Assembly: GCF_900167165.1 (NCBI RefSeq)
Contig: NZ_FUXM01000005.1
Location: forward strand, 1 to 64,000
Reading direction: 5' to 3'
Origin: Carboxydocella sporoproducens DSM 16521
GTDB lineage: Bacteria > Bacillota > GCA-003054495 > Carboxydocellales > Carboxydocellaceae
Length of the DNA: 64,000 nt
The notes below the pieces were generated by a model, which searched no databases, was not told the DNA's origin, and was given only the letters and a program-made list of their open reading frames with translations. The position numbers were made by a program, and so were the translations under genes. Positions 14,657 through 22,849 of this stretch are shown here, one piece after another; within the stretch, counting starts at the first letter, position 1, and every line of letters begins with the position of its first letter.

Positions 14657-17071
14657 TCAGAGCAGTCCCCAGATTTCCCCGGCATATTCCCTGATGGTTC
14701 TGTCACTGGAAAAACGGCCCGAACAGGCGATATTGGTCAAGCTCATACGTTGCCAGCGCTGGAAATCCCGGTATAAATTGTCGATTTTAGCCTGGGCTTC
14801 GGCATAAGGCAAAAAGTCCTTGAGGACAAAAAACTCATCACTGTGGGTCAAACTGGAATAAATATTGCTGAATTCTTCCCTGGCAGCGGGCAAAAAGCCA
14901 TTGATCAGGGAATCCACCACTCGTTTTAGCCGCGGCAGGGAATTATATAAATACCAGGAACTGTAACCGCCATGTTCATAATAGTGCATTACCCTGTCTG
15001 CAGTAAGCCCAAAGAAGACAATATTATCCTCTCCTACTGCTTCTCCAATTTCAATATTGGCACCATCCCGGGTTCCTATGGTAATAGCTCCATTCATCAT
15101 GAATTTCATATTGCCTGTACCCGAAGCTTCTTTTCCTGCCGTTGAGATCTGTTCACTCACCTCAGCCGCAGGCATGACCAGCTCCGCCAGGGAAACCCGG
15201 TAGTTTTCCAGAAAACAAACCTGTAAACGGTCATTAAAGCGGCGGTCATTGTTGATTTTCTCGGCAACTGTATTGATAAGTTTAATAATACTTTTAGCCA
15301 TATAATAGCTGGGTGCTGCTTTACCGCCAAAAATAAAGGTACGGGGTACCAGGTCCAGGTTGGGCTCATCCAGCAAGCGCAGGTACAAGTCCAGTACATG
15401 CAGAATATTTAAGAGTTGGCGCTTATATGCATGAATACGTTTCACCTGAACATCAAACAGAGAAGCCGGGTCTACTTTCAGACCACAATGCTGGTAAATA
15501 AACCGGGCCATCCTTTCCTTGTTCTGACGCTTGATAGATGCCGCCCTTTCCTGTAAATCCCGGTTATCAACCAGGGGTAACAGACGTTTCAGTTCTTCCG
15601 GTTCCCGGATCCAGCTATCCCCAATCACTTCTGTAAGCAGTTCCGCCAGCTGCGGATTAGCTTTTAACAACCAGCGGCGATGGGTAATACCATTGGTTTT
15701 GTTAGTGAATTTTTCGGGAAAATACTCGTAAAACTCCCGCATTTCCCTGGTTTTCAAGATCTCTGTATGAATTCTGGCCACTCCATTGACCCGGTAACTA
15801 CCGGCTAGAGCCAAATGAGCCATTTTTACATAACCGTCTGCCACTACCGCCATCCGGTGGATACGCTCCCAATCACCGGGATATCTCCCCCAGAGAGCCC
15901 TGCAAAAACGTTCATTTATCTCCTCCACGATCATGTAAATCCTGGGCAAAAGCTGTTTGAACAGCTCAATAGGCCATTTTTCCAGGGCTTCAGCCAGAAT
16001 GGTATGGTTGGTATAAGACACGGTTCTAGTGGTTATATCCCAGGCTTCATCCCAGCCCAGCCCTTCTTCATCCATAAGTATCCGCATTAACTCAGGAATT
16101 ACCAGTACCGGATGGGTATCATTAACCTGGATAGCGATTTTTTCCGGCAGCAAATGCCACTGATTGGCGTAGCATTTTTTGAAATAGCGCAAGATACTCT
16201 GTATACCGGCAGAGACAAAGAAGTATTGCTGTTTTAAGCGCAGTTCCCGTCCTTTATATGTATTATCATCCGGGTACAGTACCTGGGAAATAGCCTCCAC
16301 CGCATATTTATATTCTACTGCCTTCAGGTATTCCCCTCGGCTAAAACAGGCGAAATCGAATTCCGTCCTGGCCACTTCTGCACTCCATAAACGCAGGGTG
16401 TTAACACAATCATTGCGATAACCGATGATGGGAATGTCATAAGGCACTGCTATTATTTCCTCATAGTTTTCATGAATAAAATTCAACCGGCCCTGTTTTT
16501 CCTCCACCCTGACCTGACCGCCAAAGCGCACCTTAACTGCTTTATCCGCCCGCCGGGTTTCCCAGACATTCCCTTCTTTCAGCCAATTTTCCGGCAGCTC
16601 TACCTGATAGCCATTAACAAGTTTTTGTTCAAACAGCCCGTATTTATATCTGATACCACAACCGTGGCCAGCCAGTCCCAGCGATGCCAGGGAGTCGAGA
16701 AAACAGGCTGCCAGTCGGCCTAAACCGCCATTTCCCAGGCCTGCATCCGGTTCCACTTCTTCCAGCAGGGAATAGTCCACTCCCAGTTCCTGTAAAGCCG
16801 CTTGCCAGTTCTCCTGCCAGCCCAGGTTGATTAGATTATTGCTCAATAGACGCCCTAACATGAATTCCAGGGAAAAATAATAAACCTGTTTTGTCTGTTG
16901 CTGGGCATGTCGTCGTTTGGATTCCACCCAGCGCTGGTAAATGGCTTCCCGCACCAGATGTCCCAGCACCTGATATTTCTCCTGCTCTGTCGCTTCTTCC
17001 AGCGTTTTGCCGAACAAAGCTGCCAGTTTCTCGAGAAATGCCTGCTTAAAACTCTCCTTGTCTGCCAGCAT
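14657..17071 (-). CDS. glgP: Glycogen/starch/alpha-glucan phosphorylase
   Basis: Releases glucose 1-phosphate from alpha-1,4-glucans using phosphate and pyridoxal phosphate. The 804-residue protein is full length. Visible signatures are GNGGLGRLAACFLDS (about residues 113-127) and EASGTGNMKFMMNGA (about residues 645-659), where the lysine binds PLP, followed by TIGTRDGANIE. AGAGGAGGG precedes the ATG. It stands alone: no glgA, glgB, glgC or pgm lies nearby. It is divergent from the amidohydrolase gene with a 119-nt gap. Confidence 0.97.
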   Translation of the reverse strand: MLADKESFKQAFLEKLAALFGKTLEEATEQEKYQVLGHLVREAIYQRWVESKRRHAQQQTKQVYYFSLEFMLGRLLSNNLINLGWQENWQAALQELGVDYSLLEEVEPDAGLGNGGLGRLAACFLDSLASLGLAGHGCGIRYKYGLFEQKLVNGYQVELPENWLKEGNVWETRRADKAVKVRFGGQVRVEEKQGRLNFIHENYEEIIAVPYDIPIIGYRNDCVNTLRLWSAEVARTEFDFACFSRGEYLKAVEYKYAVEAISQVLYPDDNTYKGRELRLKQQYFFVSAGIQSILRYFKKCYANQWHLLPEKIAIQVNDTHPVLVIPELMRILMDEEGLGWDEAWDITTRTVSYTNHTILAEALEKWPIELFKQLLPRIYMIVEEINERFCRALWGRYPGDWERIHRMAVVADGYVKMAHLALAGSYRVNGVARIHTEILKTREMREFYEYFPEKFTNKTNGITHRRWLLKANPQLAELLTEVIGDSWIREPEELKRLLPLVDNRDLQERAASIKRQNKERMARFIYQHCGLKVDPASLFDVQVKRIHAYKRQLLNILHVLDLYLRLLDEPNLDLVPRTFIFGGKAAPSYYMAKSIIKLINTVAEKINNDRRFNDRLQVCFLENYRVSLAELVMPAAEVSEQISTAGKEASGTGNMKFMMNGAITIGTRDGANIEIGEAVGEDNIVFFGLTADRVMHYYEHGGYSSWYLYNSLPRLKRVVDSLINGFLPAAREEFSNIYSSLTHSDEFFVLKDFLPYAEAQAKIDNLYRDFQRWQRMSLTNIACSGRFSSDRTIREYAGEIWGLL

Positions 17072-17190
17072 GCCACACCCTCCTCTAATCTGTGCTCTTA
17101 TATATCTATTCTCACATACTTTTGCAATAGTAGCAATCCTTCCCTTTATATTATATAATAATTTGCAAAAACAGGAGGGTGTAGAGATAC

Positions 17191-18396
17191 GTGGTCAGCC
17201 ACTTTCTGCTGTTATCGGGGTTTCTTAGCTGTGGTATGAATCAACCTGTGGAAACCCCGGTGGTTCTGGAAATAAAAAAAGGCAAACTCCAGCGGCTCAT
17301 TCCCTGGCAGGCTTACCCTGCGGACTTACCTGCTCCCGATACAACCTATGCTGATTGTTATGCCCTCACCCCGCTGGCAGATGCCCATGTCCATCTGGCT
17401 CTAGACGGGGTGGATTTTGCAGCTGCCCGGGCCCGCTGGAACGACGAAACAGGTATGCACCATATGTGGCAAACTAATCTGGAATCGATGGCCAGAGCCG
17501 GTGTGCTGGCAGCCCGGGATGGCGGGGACCGCCAGGGCTGGGCCCATCGTCTCGCCGCCCAAATGGACAGCCTTTTTTATATACATACCACCCATCCCGC
17601 CTACTGTCGGGAAGGGGGATATGGTACTGCCTTTGCCCATCCCCTGGGGCGTAATGCCATGCCTCCCTGGGGCGAGCTGACGACACAAATTAGAGCCAAT
17701 GGCTCCCGGCACCTGAAACTGATGCTATCAGGCATTATTTCCTTTACCGAATACGGCCAGGTCGGGCCCTGCCAGTTTACAGAGAAGGAATTGTCCGCTT
17801 TAGTAGCTCAGGCCAATGGGGCAGGATTACCCCTCATGGTACATGCCAGCGGTGCTGAAGCCAGTGCCTTAGCTGCCAGTTGCGGGGTACACAGTCTGGA
17901 ACATGGTTACTTCCTCACCGAATCCACCCTGACCCAGCTAGCGCAAAAGGGCATTTACTGGGTCCCCACTCTGGCTCCGGTAGCCGCTCAGGCCCCGGCC
18001 TATCCGGTAGCAGCCCGCAGCCTGGATAGGCAAATGCAAATGGTAGAACTGGCCCGGCAATTGGGAGTGCCGGTAGTAGCAGGCAGTGATGCCGGGGCCA
18101 CAGGAGTCAGACATGGTTTTGGCTTACTGAAGGAACTGGAGCTCCTGGGTCAGTGTGGCTACTCACCACTGGAACTGCTGACAAAGGTTTTGCGCCACAC
18201 CTGGCAATCCCTGAATCCTGACCTGGATCCTGTCTGGCCTCTCCCGGCCTTGAACCTGTATCGCCAGCCGCCCTGGCAAAAGCTTTCTGCCCTTTCTGCC
18301 GATCTGATTACCATCCTCTGGTTGGGAGATGATGAAATTGCAAGAACAACACTGGCAAAAAGTCACCTTAAGTTTTCCCCGGCCTCGTCTGACTGA
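17191..18396 (+). CDS. Metal-dependent amidohydrolase
   Basis: A 401-residue TIM-barrel hydrolase. The amidohydrolase metal-binding set is present: HVH at residues 66-68, a candidate bridging lysine K176, H218 in MVHAS, H234/H238 in VHSLEHG, and the catalytic aspartate D300 in AGSDAG. Such enzymes hydrolyse cyclic amides, dipeptides or related C-N bonds; the substrate is unknown. The first 20 residues are hydrophobic with a cysteine and could be a weak signal. GTG start at 17191 with AGGAGGG 11 nt upstream. Its 3' end overlaps the next gene by 68 nt. Confidence 0.75.
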   Translation: MVSHFLLLSGFLSCGMNQPVETPVVLEIKKGKLQRLIPWQAYPADLPAPDTTYADCYALTPLADAHVHLALDGVDFAAARARWNDETGMHHMWQTNLESMARAGVLAARDGGDRQGWAHRLAAQMDSLFYIHTTHPAYCREGGYGTAFAHPLGRNAMPPWGELTTQIRANGSRHLKLMLSGIISFTEYGQVGPCQFTEKELSALVAQANGAGLPLMVHASGAEASALAASCGVHSLEHGYFLTESTLTQLAQKGIYWVPTLAPVAAQAPAYPVAARSLDRQMQMVELARQLGVPVVAGSDAGATGVRHGFGLLKELELLGQCGYSPLELLTKVLRHTWQSLNPDLDPVWPLPALNLYRQPPWQKLSALSADLITILWLGDDEIARTTLAKSHLKFSPASSD

Positions 18397-19495
18397 CCCG
18401 ACGGCAGTTTTACAGGCCGGACTGGAAAGGTTATGGCAGCAGCAGCCCCTGGCAGCCGGAGCTACCGTGGCCATACCGGTAGGCAGCCGGGGCATAGCCG
18501 TTTTACCCACCCTGCTCAAACAAATTCTGGATTTTTTGCGTCAGCGTCAGGTTACTCCCTATTTGATTGCCGCCATGGGCAGTCATGGCGGTAGTACCGC
18601 TGAAGGACAATTGCGGGTCCTGGCTGAACTGGGTATTAGTGCTGACACTATGGGCTGCCCGGTATATCCCGGGGTTGTTACCCGGGAAACTGACAGGCTG
18701 AAGAATGGCACCCCGATATTTACCCTGGAATTACCGCTGCCCACCAATGCTATTCTGTTAATTAACCGGGTTAAACCTCATACTTCTTTTACTGGTCCCT
18801 GGGAGAGCGGTCTGGTCAAAATGCTGGCTCTGGGTATGGGCGGTCCTGCTGGAGCAGCAGCCTTACATGCTGGCGGCCCCCAGAGCTTAAGCCAGCGTCT
18901 GGGTGAAGCCGCCCGGCTGCTGCTTACCCGCCTGCCGATCTGGGGAGGCATAGCCATTCTGGAAAACGCCTATCAGGAACTGGCCGACCTGGTGGCTCTT
19001 ACTCCTGCAGAAATTCTGGCAGAAGAACCACAATTACTGGCCCGGGTTAAAGGCTGGCAACCCCGTCTGCCCTGGTCAGAGATCGATTTGCTGATGGTGG
19101 AGGAAATCGGGAAATGTTTTAGTGGCACTGGAATGGATACCCATGTTATCAATCGCCTGGGTATTCCCGGCCTACCTGCACCAGCTCCCTCTCCTCTGAT
19201 CAAACTGATTCTGGTTTTGGACCTGGCCCCGGCATCCCAGGGCAATGCCTATGGAATCGGACTGGCTGATCTTACCACCCGGCAGCTGGTCAACAAGATT
19301 GACTGGACAGCCACCTATGCCAATGCCTTAACTACCGGATTTCTTGAGCGAGCCAAACTACCCCTCGTAGCTGCCGACGAAAAAGAGGCCCTGCACTGGG
19401 CCTCCAGAATACTGGGACATCGTCCCCGCTTAACTGTCAGAATTAAAAATACTCTGCAGCTGGATACCGTCTGGTTATGGGAAGAAACTGACTAG
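18329..19495 (+). CDS. DUF2088/LarA-like protein
   Basis: A 388-residue protein with features of the nickel-dependent lactate racemase (LarA) superfamily: GSHGG containing H86, the NRVKPHTSFTG segment with H151, and K164 in GLVKML, matching the general order of the two histidines and the cofactor-linked lysine of LarA. In LarA a nickel-pincer nucleotide sits on that lysine. Whether this relative is a racemase or epimerase is unknown; larB, larC and larE are not in the window. It starts inside the upstream amidohydrolase gene, at ATG 18329 or 18332, so they are co-expressed. Confidence 0.6.
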   Translation: MMKLQEQHWQKVTLSFPRPRLTDPTAVLQAGLERLWQQQPLAAGATVAIPVGSRGIAVLPTLLKQILDFLRQRQVTPYLIAAMGSHGGSTAEGQLRVLAELGISADTMGCPVYPGVVTRETDRLKNGTPIFTLELPLPTNAILLINRVKPHTSFTGPWESGLVKMLALGMGGPAGAAALHAGGPQSLSQRLGEAARLLLTRLPIWGGIAILENAYQELADLVALTPAEILAEEPQLLARVKGWQPRLPWSEIDLLMVEEIGKCFSGTGMDTHVINRLGIPGLPAPAPSPLIKLILVLDLAPASQGNAYGIGLADLTTRQLVNKIDWTATYANALTTGFLERAKLPLVAADEKEALHWASRILGHRPRLTVRIKNTLQLDTVWLWEETD

Positions 19496-19944
19496 GGAAC
19501 TGCCGGTCCAGGTTGCCAGTTGACCTCTACCACGGTCCCGGCTGCTTTTAGCATATTATATACCGGACAGCGTTTTTTGATTTGCTGGGCCAGGCGTTCC
19601 AGCTGTTCCTGATTGGCAGTGCTATCAATGCTAATCTCCTGTTTCACCCGGGTAAAATAGGGAGGTACATCTCCTTTACCCATAATACCATCGGTATTTA
19701 ATTCCCCTTCTGCCCGCATCATCAGACCATTGACTTCAATGGCCATTTCTTTCGCAATCATTACCGCCATCACGGTGGTACAACCCAGTAACGAAGCCAG
19801 GACATATTCCATCGGGGTGGGAGCTGAATCCTGTCCGCCCAGATCTCCGGGCTCATCCATGGTTACGGGGGAAAACTCCCTGATGGTAATCTCGCTTTTC
19901 ATTTGTTCTACCCAGTGGCTTTTAGCCTGCAATGTAATAATCAT
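19492..19944 (-). CDS. OsmC/Ohr-family peroxidase-like protein
   Basis: OsmC-fold proteins use two cysteines to reduce organic hydroperoxides. The 150-residue protein has the first reactive cysteine in LLGCTTVM near residue 55 and the second in KKRCPVYNML near residue 125, and a SAPTPMEYVLASL segment typical of the family. CAGGAGG precedes the ATG at 19944. It overlaps the 3' end of the LarA-like gene by 4 nt, tail to tail. The exact subfamily (YhfA-like) is not certain. Confidence 0.88.
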   Translation of the reverse strand: MIITLQAKSHWVEQMKSEITIREFSPVTMDEPGDLGGQDSAPTPMEYVLASLLGCTTVMAVMIAKEMAIEVNGLMMRAEGELNTDGIMGKGDVPPYFTRVKQEISIDSTANQEQLERLAQQIKKRCPVYNMLKAAGTVVEVNWQPGPAVP

Positions 19945-19999
19945 GGGCCTTACCTCCTGTCAGTTATTTCACTAACAGGATGGCGAAAGGGCCCTATTC

Positions 20000-20614
20000 T
20001 TATGCATGCCTTTCGGCATTAAAAAGGCGGTCCAGTAGTTCGGGCAGCACTTTTTCCGCTTCCGCATTTATTACCTCCACCCTGGCCCCGGCCAGGCGAG
20101 CTCGTTCGGTAACATAGCGGGCAGTGGAAGTATAAAAGGAAGTGCCAATAACCAGCAACAGTTCGGCATCAGCCACCAGATCCAGGGCCTGGGGCAACTG
20201 GGCCAGCCAGTCGCCATATAAGACGACATTGGGTTGCAGTACCTCCCGGCAGTCAGAACAAAAATGATTGTCTTTAACTACTGTAAAAGGATATTGGCGT
20301 TGACAGACCGGACAAAAAACATAGTCCAGATTGCCGTGAATTTCCACTAGCTCTTTGGTCCCGGCTTTACGGTGCAGGCCATCAATATTCATGGTTATTA
20401 CCGGAATCTGATAGCGGGCCAGGGCCAGATGAGCAGGATTAGGTTCTGCCTGGCTTATTCTTTCATACATTTGCCACAGCTTCTGGTAGAACTCCTGCGG
20501 CTCCTCTTGAAAATAGTTCCGGGTCAGGTAGTCTCTGATTCCGGGCATTTCTTCAAAAGTAGGTATACCACTGGCTTTAGAAATGCCAGCTCCGGTGAAG
20601 GCGATTATTTTCAT
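20000..20614 (-). CDS. Sir2-family NAD-dependent protein deacylase
   Basis: Removes acyl groups from lysine using NAD+. The 204-residue protein has the NAD-binding GAGIS near residues 8-12, the NIDGLHRKAG active-site segment, the catalytic histidine in IHGN, and a four-cysteine zinc site (CPVC near residue 115, CSDC near residue 133). Start at ATG 20614 with GAGGTG 6 nt upstream; a GTG three codons earlier is less well placed. It follows queC on the same strand with an 18-nt gap, so the two are likely co-transcribed. Confidence 0.9.
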   Translation of the reverse strand: MKIIAFTGAGISKASGIPTFEEMPGIRDYLTRNYFQEEPQEFYQKLWQMYERISQAEPNPAHLALARYQIPVITMNIDGLHRKAGTKELVEIHGNLDYVFCPVCQRQYPFTVVKDNHFCSDCREVLQPNVVLYGDWLAQLPQALDLVADAELLLVIGTSFYTSTARYVTERARLAGARVEVINAEAEKVLPELLDRLFNAERHA

Positions 20615-20632
20615 CCTTCTCACCTCTGCTCC

Positions 20633-21307
20633 TTAGAGATGAACATAATTTATCGGGTCCTGAAAACCTGCCCGGGAAAAACCCTGTAAACGCAAAAGAC
20701 AGGCATCACAACGACCACAGGCCTTTTCTCCCCCCCGATAGCAGGTGGTTGTAAGGTGCAGGGGAGCCTTCAGCTCCATACCCAGTTTAATAATACCAGC
20801 CTTATCCAGATTGATTAAGGGGGTTACAATCTCGATTCTTTGAGCATCCCTGGTTGTCGCTTTAGTCGCATAATCCACTGTGGCCTGAAAGCGCTGGATA
20901 AACTCCGGTCGACAATCGGGATAGCCGGCATAGTCAAGGGCATTGACCCCGATATATATCCGTTCTGCTCCTACCACTTCAGCATAGCCGACGGCATAAC
21001 TGAGGAAAATCAGATTGCGGGCTGGAACATAAGTAGGGGGAATGTCCTTGCGCTCTATATCCCCTTCCGGTACTTCCATTGTCCCCGTCAGGGCACTGCC
21101 CCCGATAGCATCCATGTTGGTAGTAATAATTAAATGCCGGGGACAGTGATAATATTCGGCAATCTGGCGGGCACTGTCCAGTTCCCGTTTGTGGCGCTGG
21201 TTATAATCAAAGGAAATGGGATATAGCTCATAACCATCCCGGTGCGCTAAAGCCAGACAGACGGTGGAATCTATGCCCCCGGATAATAAGACAACCGCTT
21301 TTTTCAT
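20633..21307 (-). CDS. queC: 7-cyano-7-deazaguanine synthase
   Basis: Makes preQ0 from 7-carboxy-7-deazaguanine, using ATP and ammonia, for queuosine-modified tRNA. The 224-residue protein has the PP-loop LLSGGIDSTVC near residues 7-17, and a C-terminal four-cysteine zinc site: one Cys in TCYRGG, then CGRCDAC. The start at 21307 follows GGAGGTAGAG. No queD, queE, queF or folE gene is visible here, so the rest of the pathway must lie elsewhere. Confidence 0.95.
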   Translation of the reverse strand: MKKAVVLLSGGIDSTVCLALAHRDGYELYPISFDYNQRHKRELDSARQIAEYYHCPRHLIITTNMDAIGGSALTGTMEVPEGDIERKDIPPTYVPARNLIFLSYAVGYAEVVGAERIYIGVNALDYAGYPDCRPEFIQRFQATVDYATKATTRDAQRIEIVTPLINLDKAGIIKLGMELKAPLHLTTTCYRGGEKACGRCDACLLRLQGFSRAGFQDPINYVHL

Positions 21308-21384
21308 GTTCTTTGCTCTACCTCCATTCTCATCCATAAGTATAACCTATTTTGATGCTTTTGCAACAGTTATAACGCCAAAAA

Positions 21385-21416
21385 ACAGGCCACCCAAAAC
21401 GGGTGGCCTGTTTTTT
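21385..21416. terminator. Bidirectional intrinsic terminator
   Basis: ACAGGCCACCC (21385-21395) pairs perfectly with GGGTGGCCTGT (21401-21411), with a 5-nt loop. T-runs follow on the plus strand, and five to six T on the minus strand just after the ferredoxin stop codon. It ends the ferredoxin transcript and isolates queC. Confidence 0.85.
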
Positions 21417-21606
21417 ACTCCTCAATTTCAATGGCCCCTACCGGACAACCATCCGCCGCATCCCGGGCACTGGCCTCAGCCTCCGCTGGAACTGGATCCG
21501 CAATAACCAGGGACAATCCGTCCTCCCCTAGCTCAAACACCTGGGGACAAATGGCGGCGCAGGCTCCACAGCCAATACACAGATCCTTATTCACTCTGGC
21601 TCTCAT
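21415..21606 (-). CDS. Small [4Fe-4S] ferredoxin
   Basis: A 63-residue electron carrier. The cluster motif CIGCGACAAICP at residues 10-21 provides cysteines 10, 13, 16 and 20, and a further Cys-Pro (DGCPVGAI) near residue 54 is the conserved distal ligand of the fold. It is a monocluster ferredoxin of the Clostridium-Thermotoga type, soluble and cytoplasmic. It is transcribed divergently from the hydrogenase operon; the shared 148-nt region contains the CRP/FNR-type palindrome. Confidence 0.93.
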   Translation of the reverse strand: MRARVNKDLCIGCGACAAICPQVFELGEDGLSLVIADPVPAEAEASARDAADGCPVGAIEIEE

Positions 21607-21663
21607 TTTCCCTCACTCCTTTCTGTTCTTAATCCAATTATACCATCCCCTGCCAGCAACTCC

Positions 21664-21702
21664 TGTGACCGGGCTCACAATTGCTGTCTTTTTTTGTATA
21701 AT
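21664..21702 (+). promoter_or_regulatory. Promoter of the hydrogenase operon with perfect CRP/FNR-type site
   Basis: TGTGA (21664-21668), six bases, TCACA (21675-21679) is a perfect CRP-consensus palindrome. TATAAT (21697-21702) lies downstream and predicts a start near 21709-21713, so the palindrome centre (21671.5) falls at about -38 to -41, the class II activator position, replacing a poor -35. The hyaA ATG follows at 21755 after AAGGAGGAG. A ferredoxin gene is divergent. No CRP, FNR or CooA gene is in the window. Confidence 0.75.
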
Positions 21703-21754
21703 CCTCAAGTAACGGCAAAAAATAAAATAAATCCACAGCAAGGAGGAGCAAACC

Positions 21755-22849
21755 ATGACCGATACCTACTATCACGCCCTTTTAAGAAAAGGCTACACCC
21801 GGCGCGATTTTTTACGCCTGTGCACCATTCTCACTGCTACCATGGGTCTGGATGCCTCCTTTATTAGCCAGGTTGCTCATGCTCTGGAAACCAAACAGCG
21901 ATTACCGGTTATTTATCTGGAATTGCAACTATGTACCTGTTGTTCCGAATCCTTTATCAGAACCGCCCATCCCCTCTTTTCAGACCTGATCCTCAACCTG
22001 ATTTCTCTGGATTACATGGAAACCCTGATGGCCGCTGCCGGAGAACAAGCAGAAGCAGCTAAAGCTAAAACCATGCAGGACTATCGGGGCCGCTATTTGC
22101 TTGTTGTGGAAGGAAGTGTGCCTTTAAAAGATGATGGTATATACACTACTATTGCTGGCAAAACTGCCCGCCAGGTCCTGCTGGAAGCTGCAGAGGGCGC
22201 ACTGGCAGTTATCGCCTATGGCTCCTGTGCCACCAACACCTGTGTTCAGGGGGCCAGCCCTAATCCTACCGGAGCTGTCGCCGTTAAGGATATAGTGCGG
22301 AACAAACCGGTTATTGATGTGCCTGGTTGCCCACCTATTGCAGAAGTAATCGCAGGGGTGGTTGCCCACTATGTTACCTTTGATCGTTTGCCGGAGCTGA
22401 CTGGATTGGGCCGTCCCAGAGCCTTCTACAATCATCGTATCCATGATAACTGCAATCGCCGGGCCTTTTTCGATGCCGGTCTTTTTGTGGAGCAATTCGA
22501 TGATGAGGGGGCCAAACAGGGCTGGTGCCTCTATAAAATGGGCTGCAAAGGTCCCACCACCTATAATGCCTGTGCCATTACCCAGTGGAATAATGGAGTC
22601 AGCTACCCTATCAAGTCCGGCCATCCCTGTCTGGGCTGTTCGGAGCCCAACTTTTTCGATAACTCGCCCTTTTATACCAGGCTGGCGCATATACCTGGTC
22701 AGGCTAAACCGGTTGACCCCGATGAACTGGGTAAAAAAGTGGTTGGTGTCACAGCTGCCGGAGTGGGGTTACATGCCCTGGCCACCGGAGTGTTAAAAAC
22801 CAAAAAGAAAGAAGAAGGTGAAAAGCATGGCCCAAAGAATAGTGGTTGA
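21755..22849 (+). CDS. hyaA: [NiFe] hydrogenase small subunit with six-cysteine proximal-cluster motif
   Basis: Electron-transfer subunit of a membrane-bound uptake [NiFe] hydrogenase. A Tat signal (TRRDFLRLC near residues 15-23) sends it outside the cytoplasmic membrane. Cys60, Cys62, Cys63, Cys158, Cys163 and Cys192 give the CTCC, CATNTC and GC-PP motifs that coordinate the proximal cluster; Cys62 and Cys163 are the two additional ligands known from oxygen-tolerant [4Fe-3S] enzymes such as E. coli Hyd-1. His230, Cys233, Cys258 and Cys264 match the distal cluster and Cys273, Cys292 and Cys295 the medial one. A hydrophobic tail near residues 328-347 could anchor it. It is the first gene of the operon. 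Confidence 0.95.
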   Translation: MTDTYYHALLRKGYTRRDFLRLCTILTATMGLDASFISQVAHALETKQRLPVIYLELQLCTCCSESFIRTAHPLFSDLILNLISLDYMETLMAAAGEQAEAAKAKTMQDYRGRYLLVVEGSVPLKDDGIYTTIAGKTARQVLLEAAEGALAVIAYGSCATNTCVQGASPNPTGAVAVKDIVRNKPVIDVPGCPPIAEVIAGVVAHYVTFDRLPELTGLGRPRAFYNHRIHDNCNRRAFFDAGLFVEQFDDEGAKQGWCLYKMGCKGPTTYNACAITQWNNGVSYPIKSGHPCLGCSEPNFFDNSPFYTRLAHIPGQAKPVDPDELGKKVVGVTAAGVGLHALATGVLKTKKKEEGEKHGPKNSG

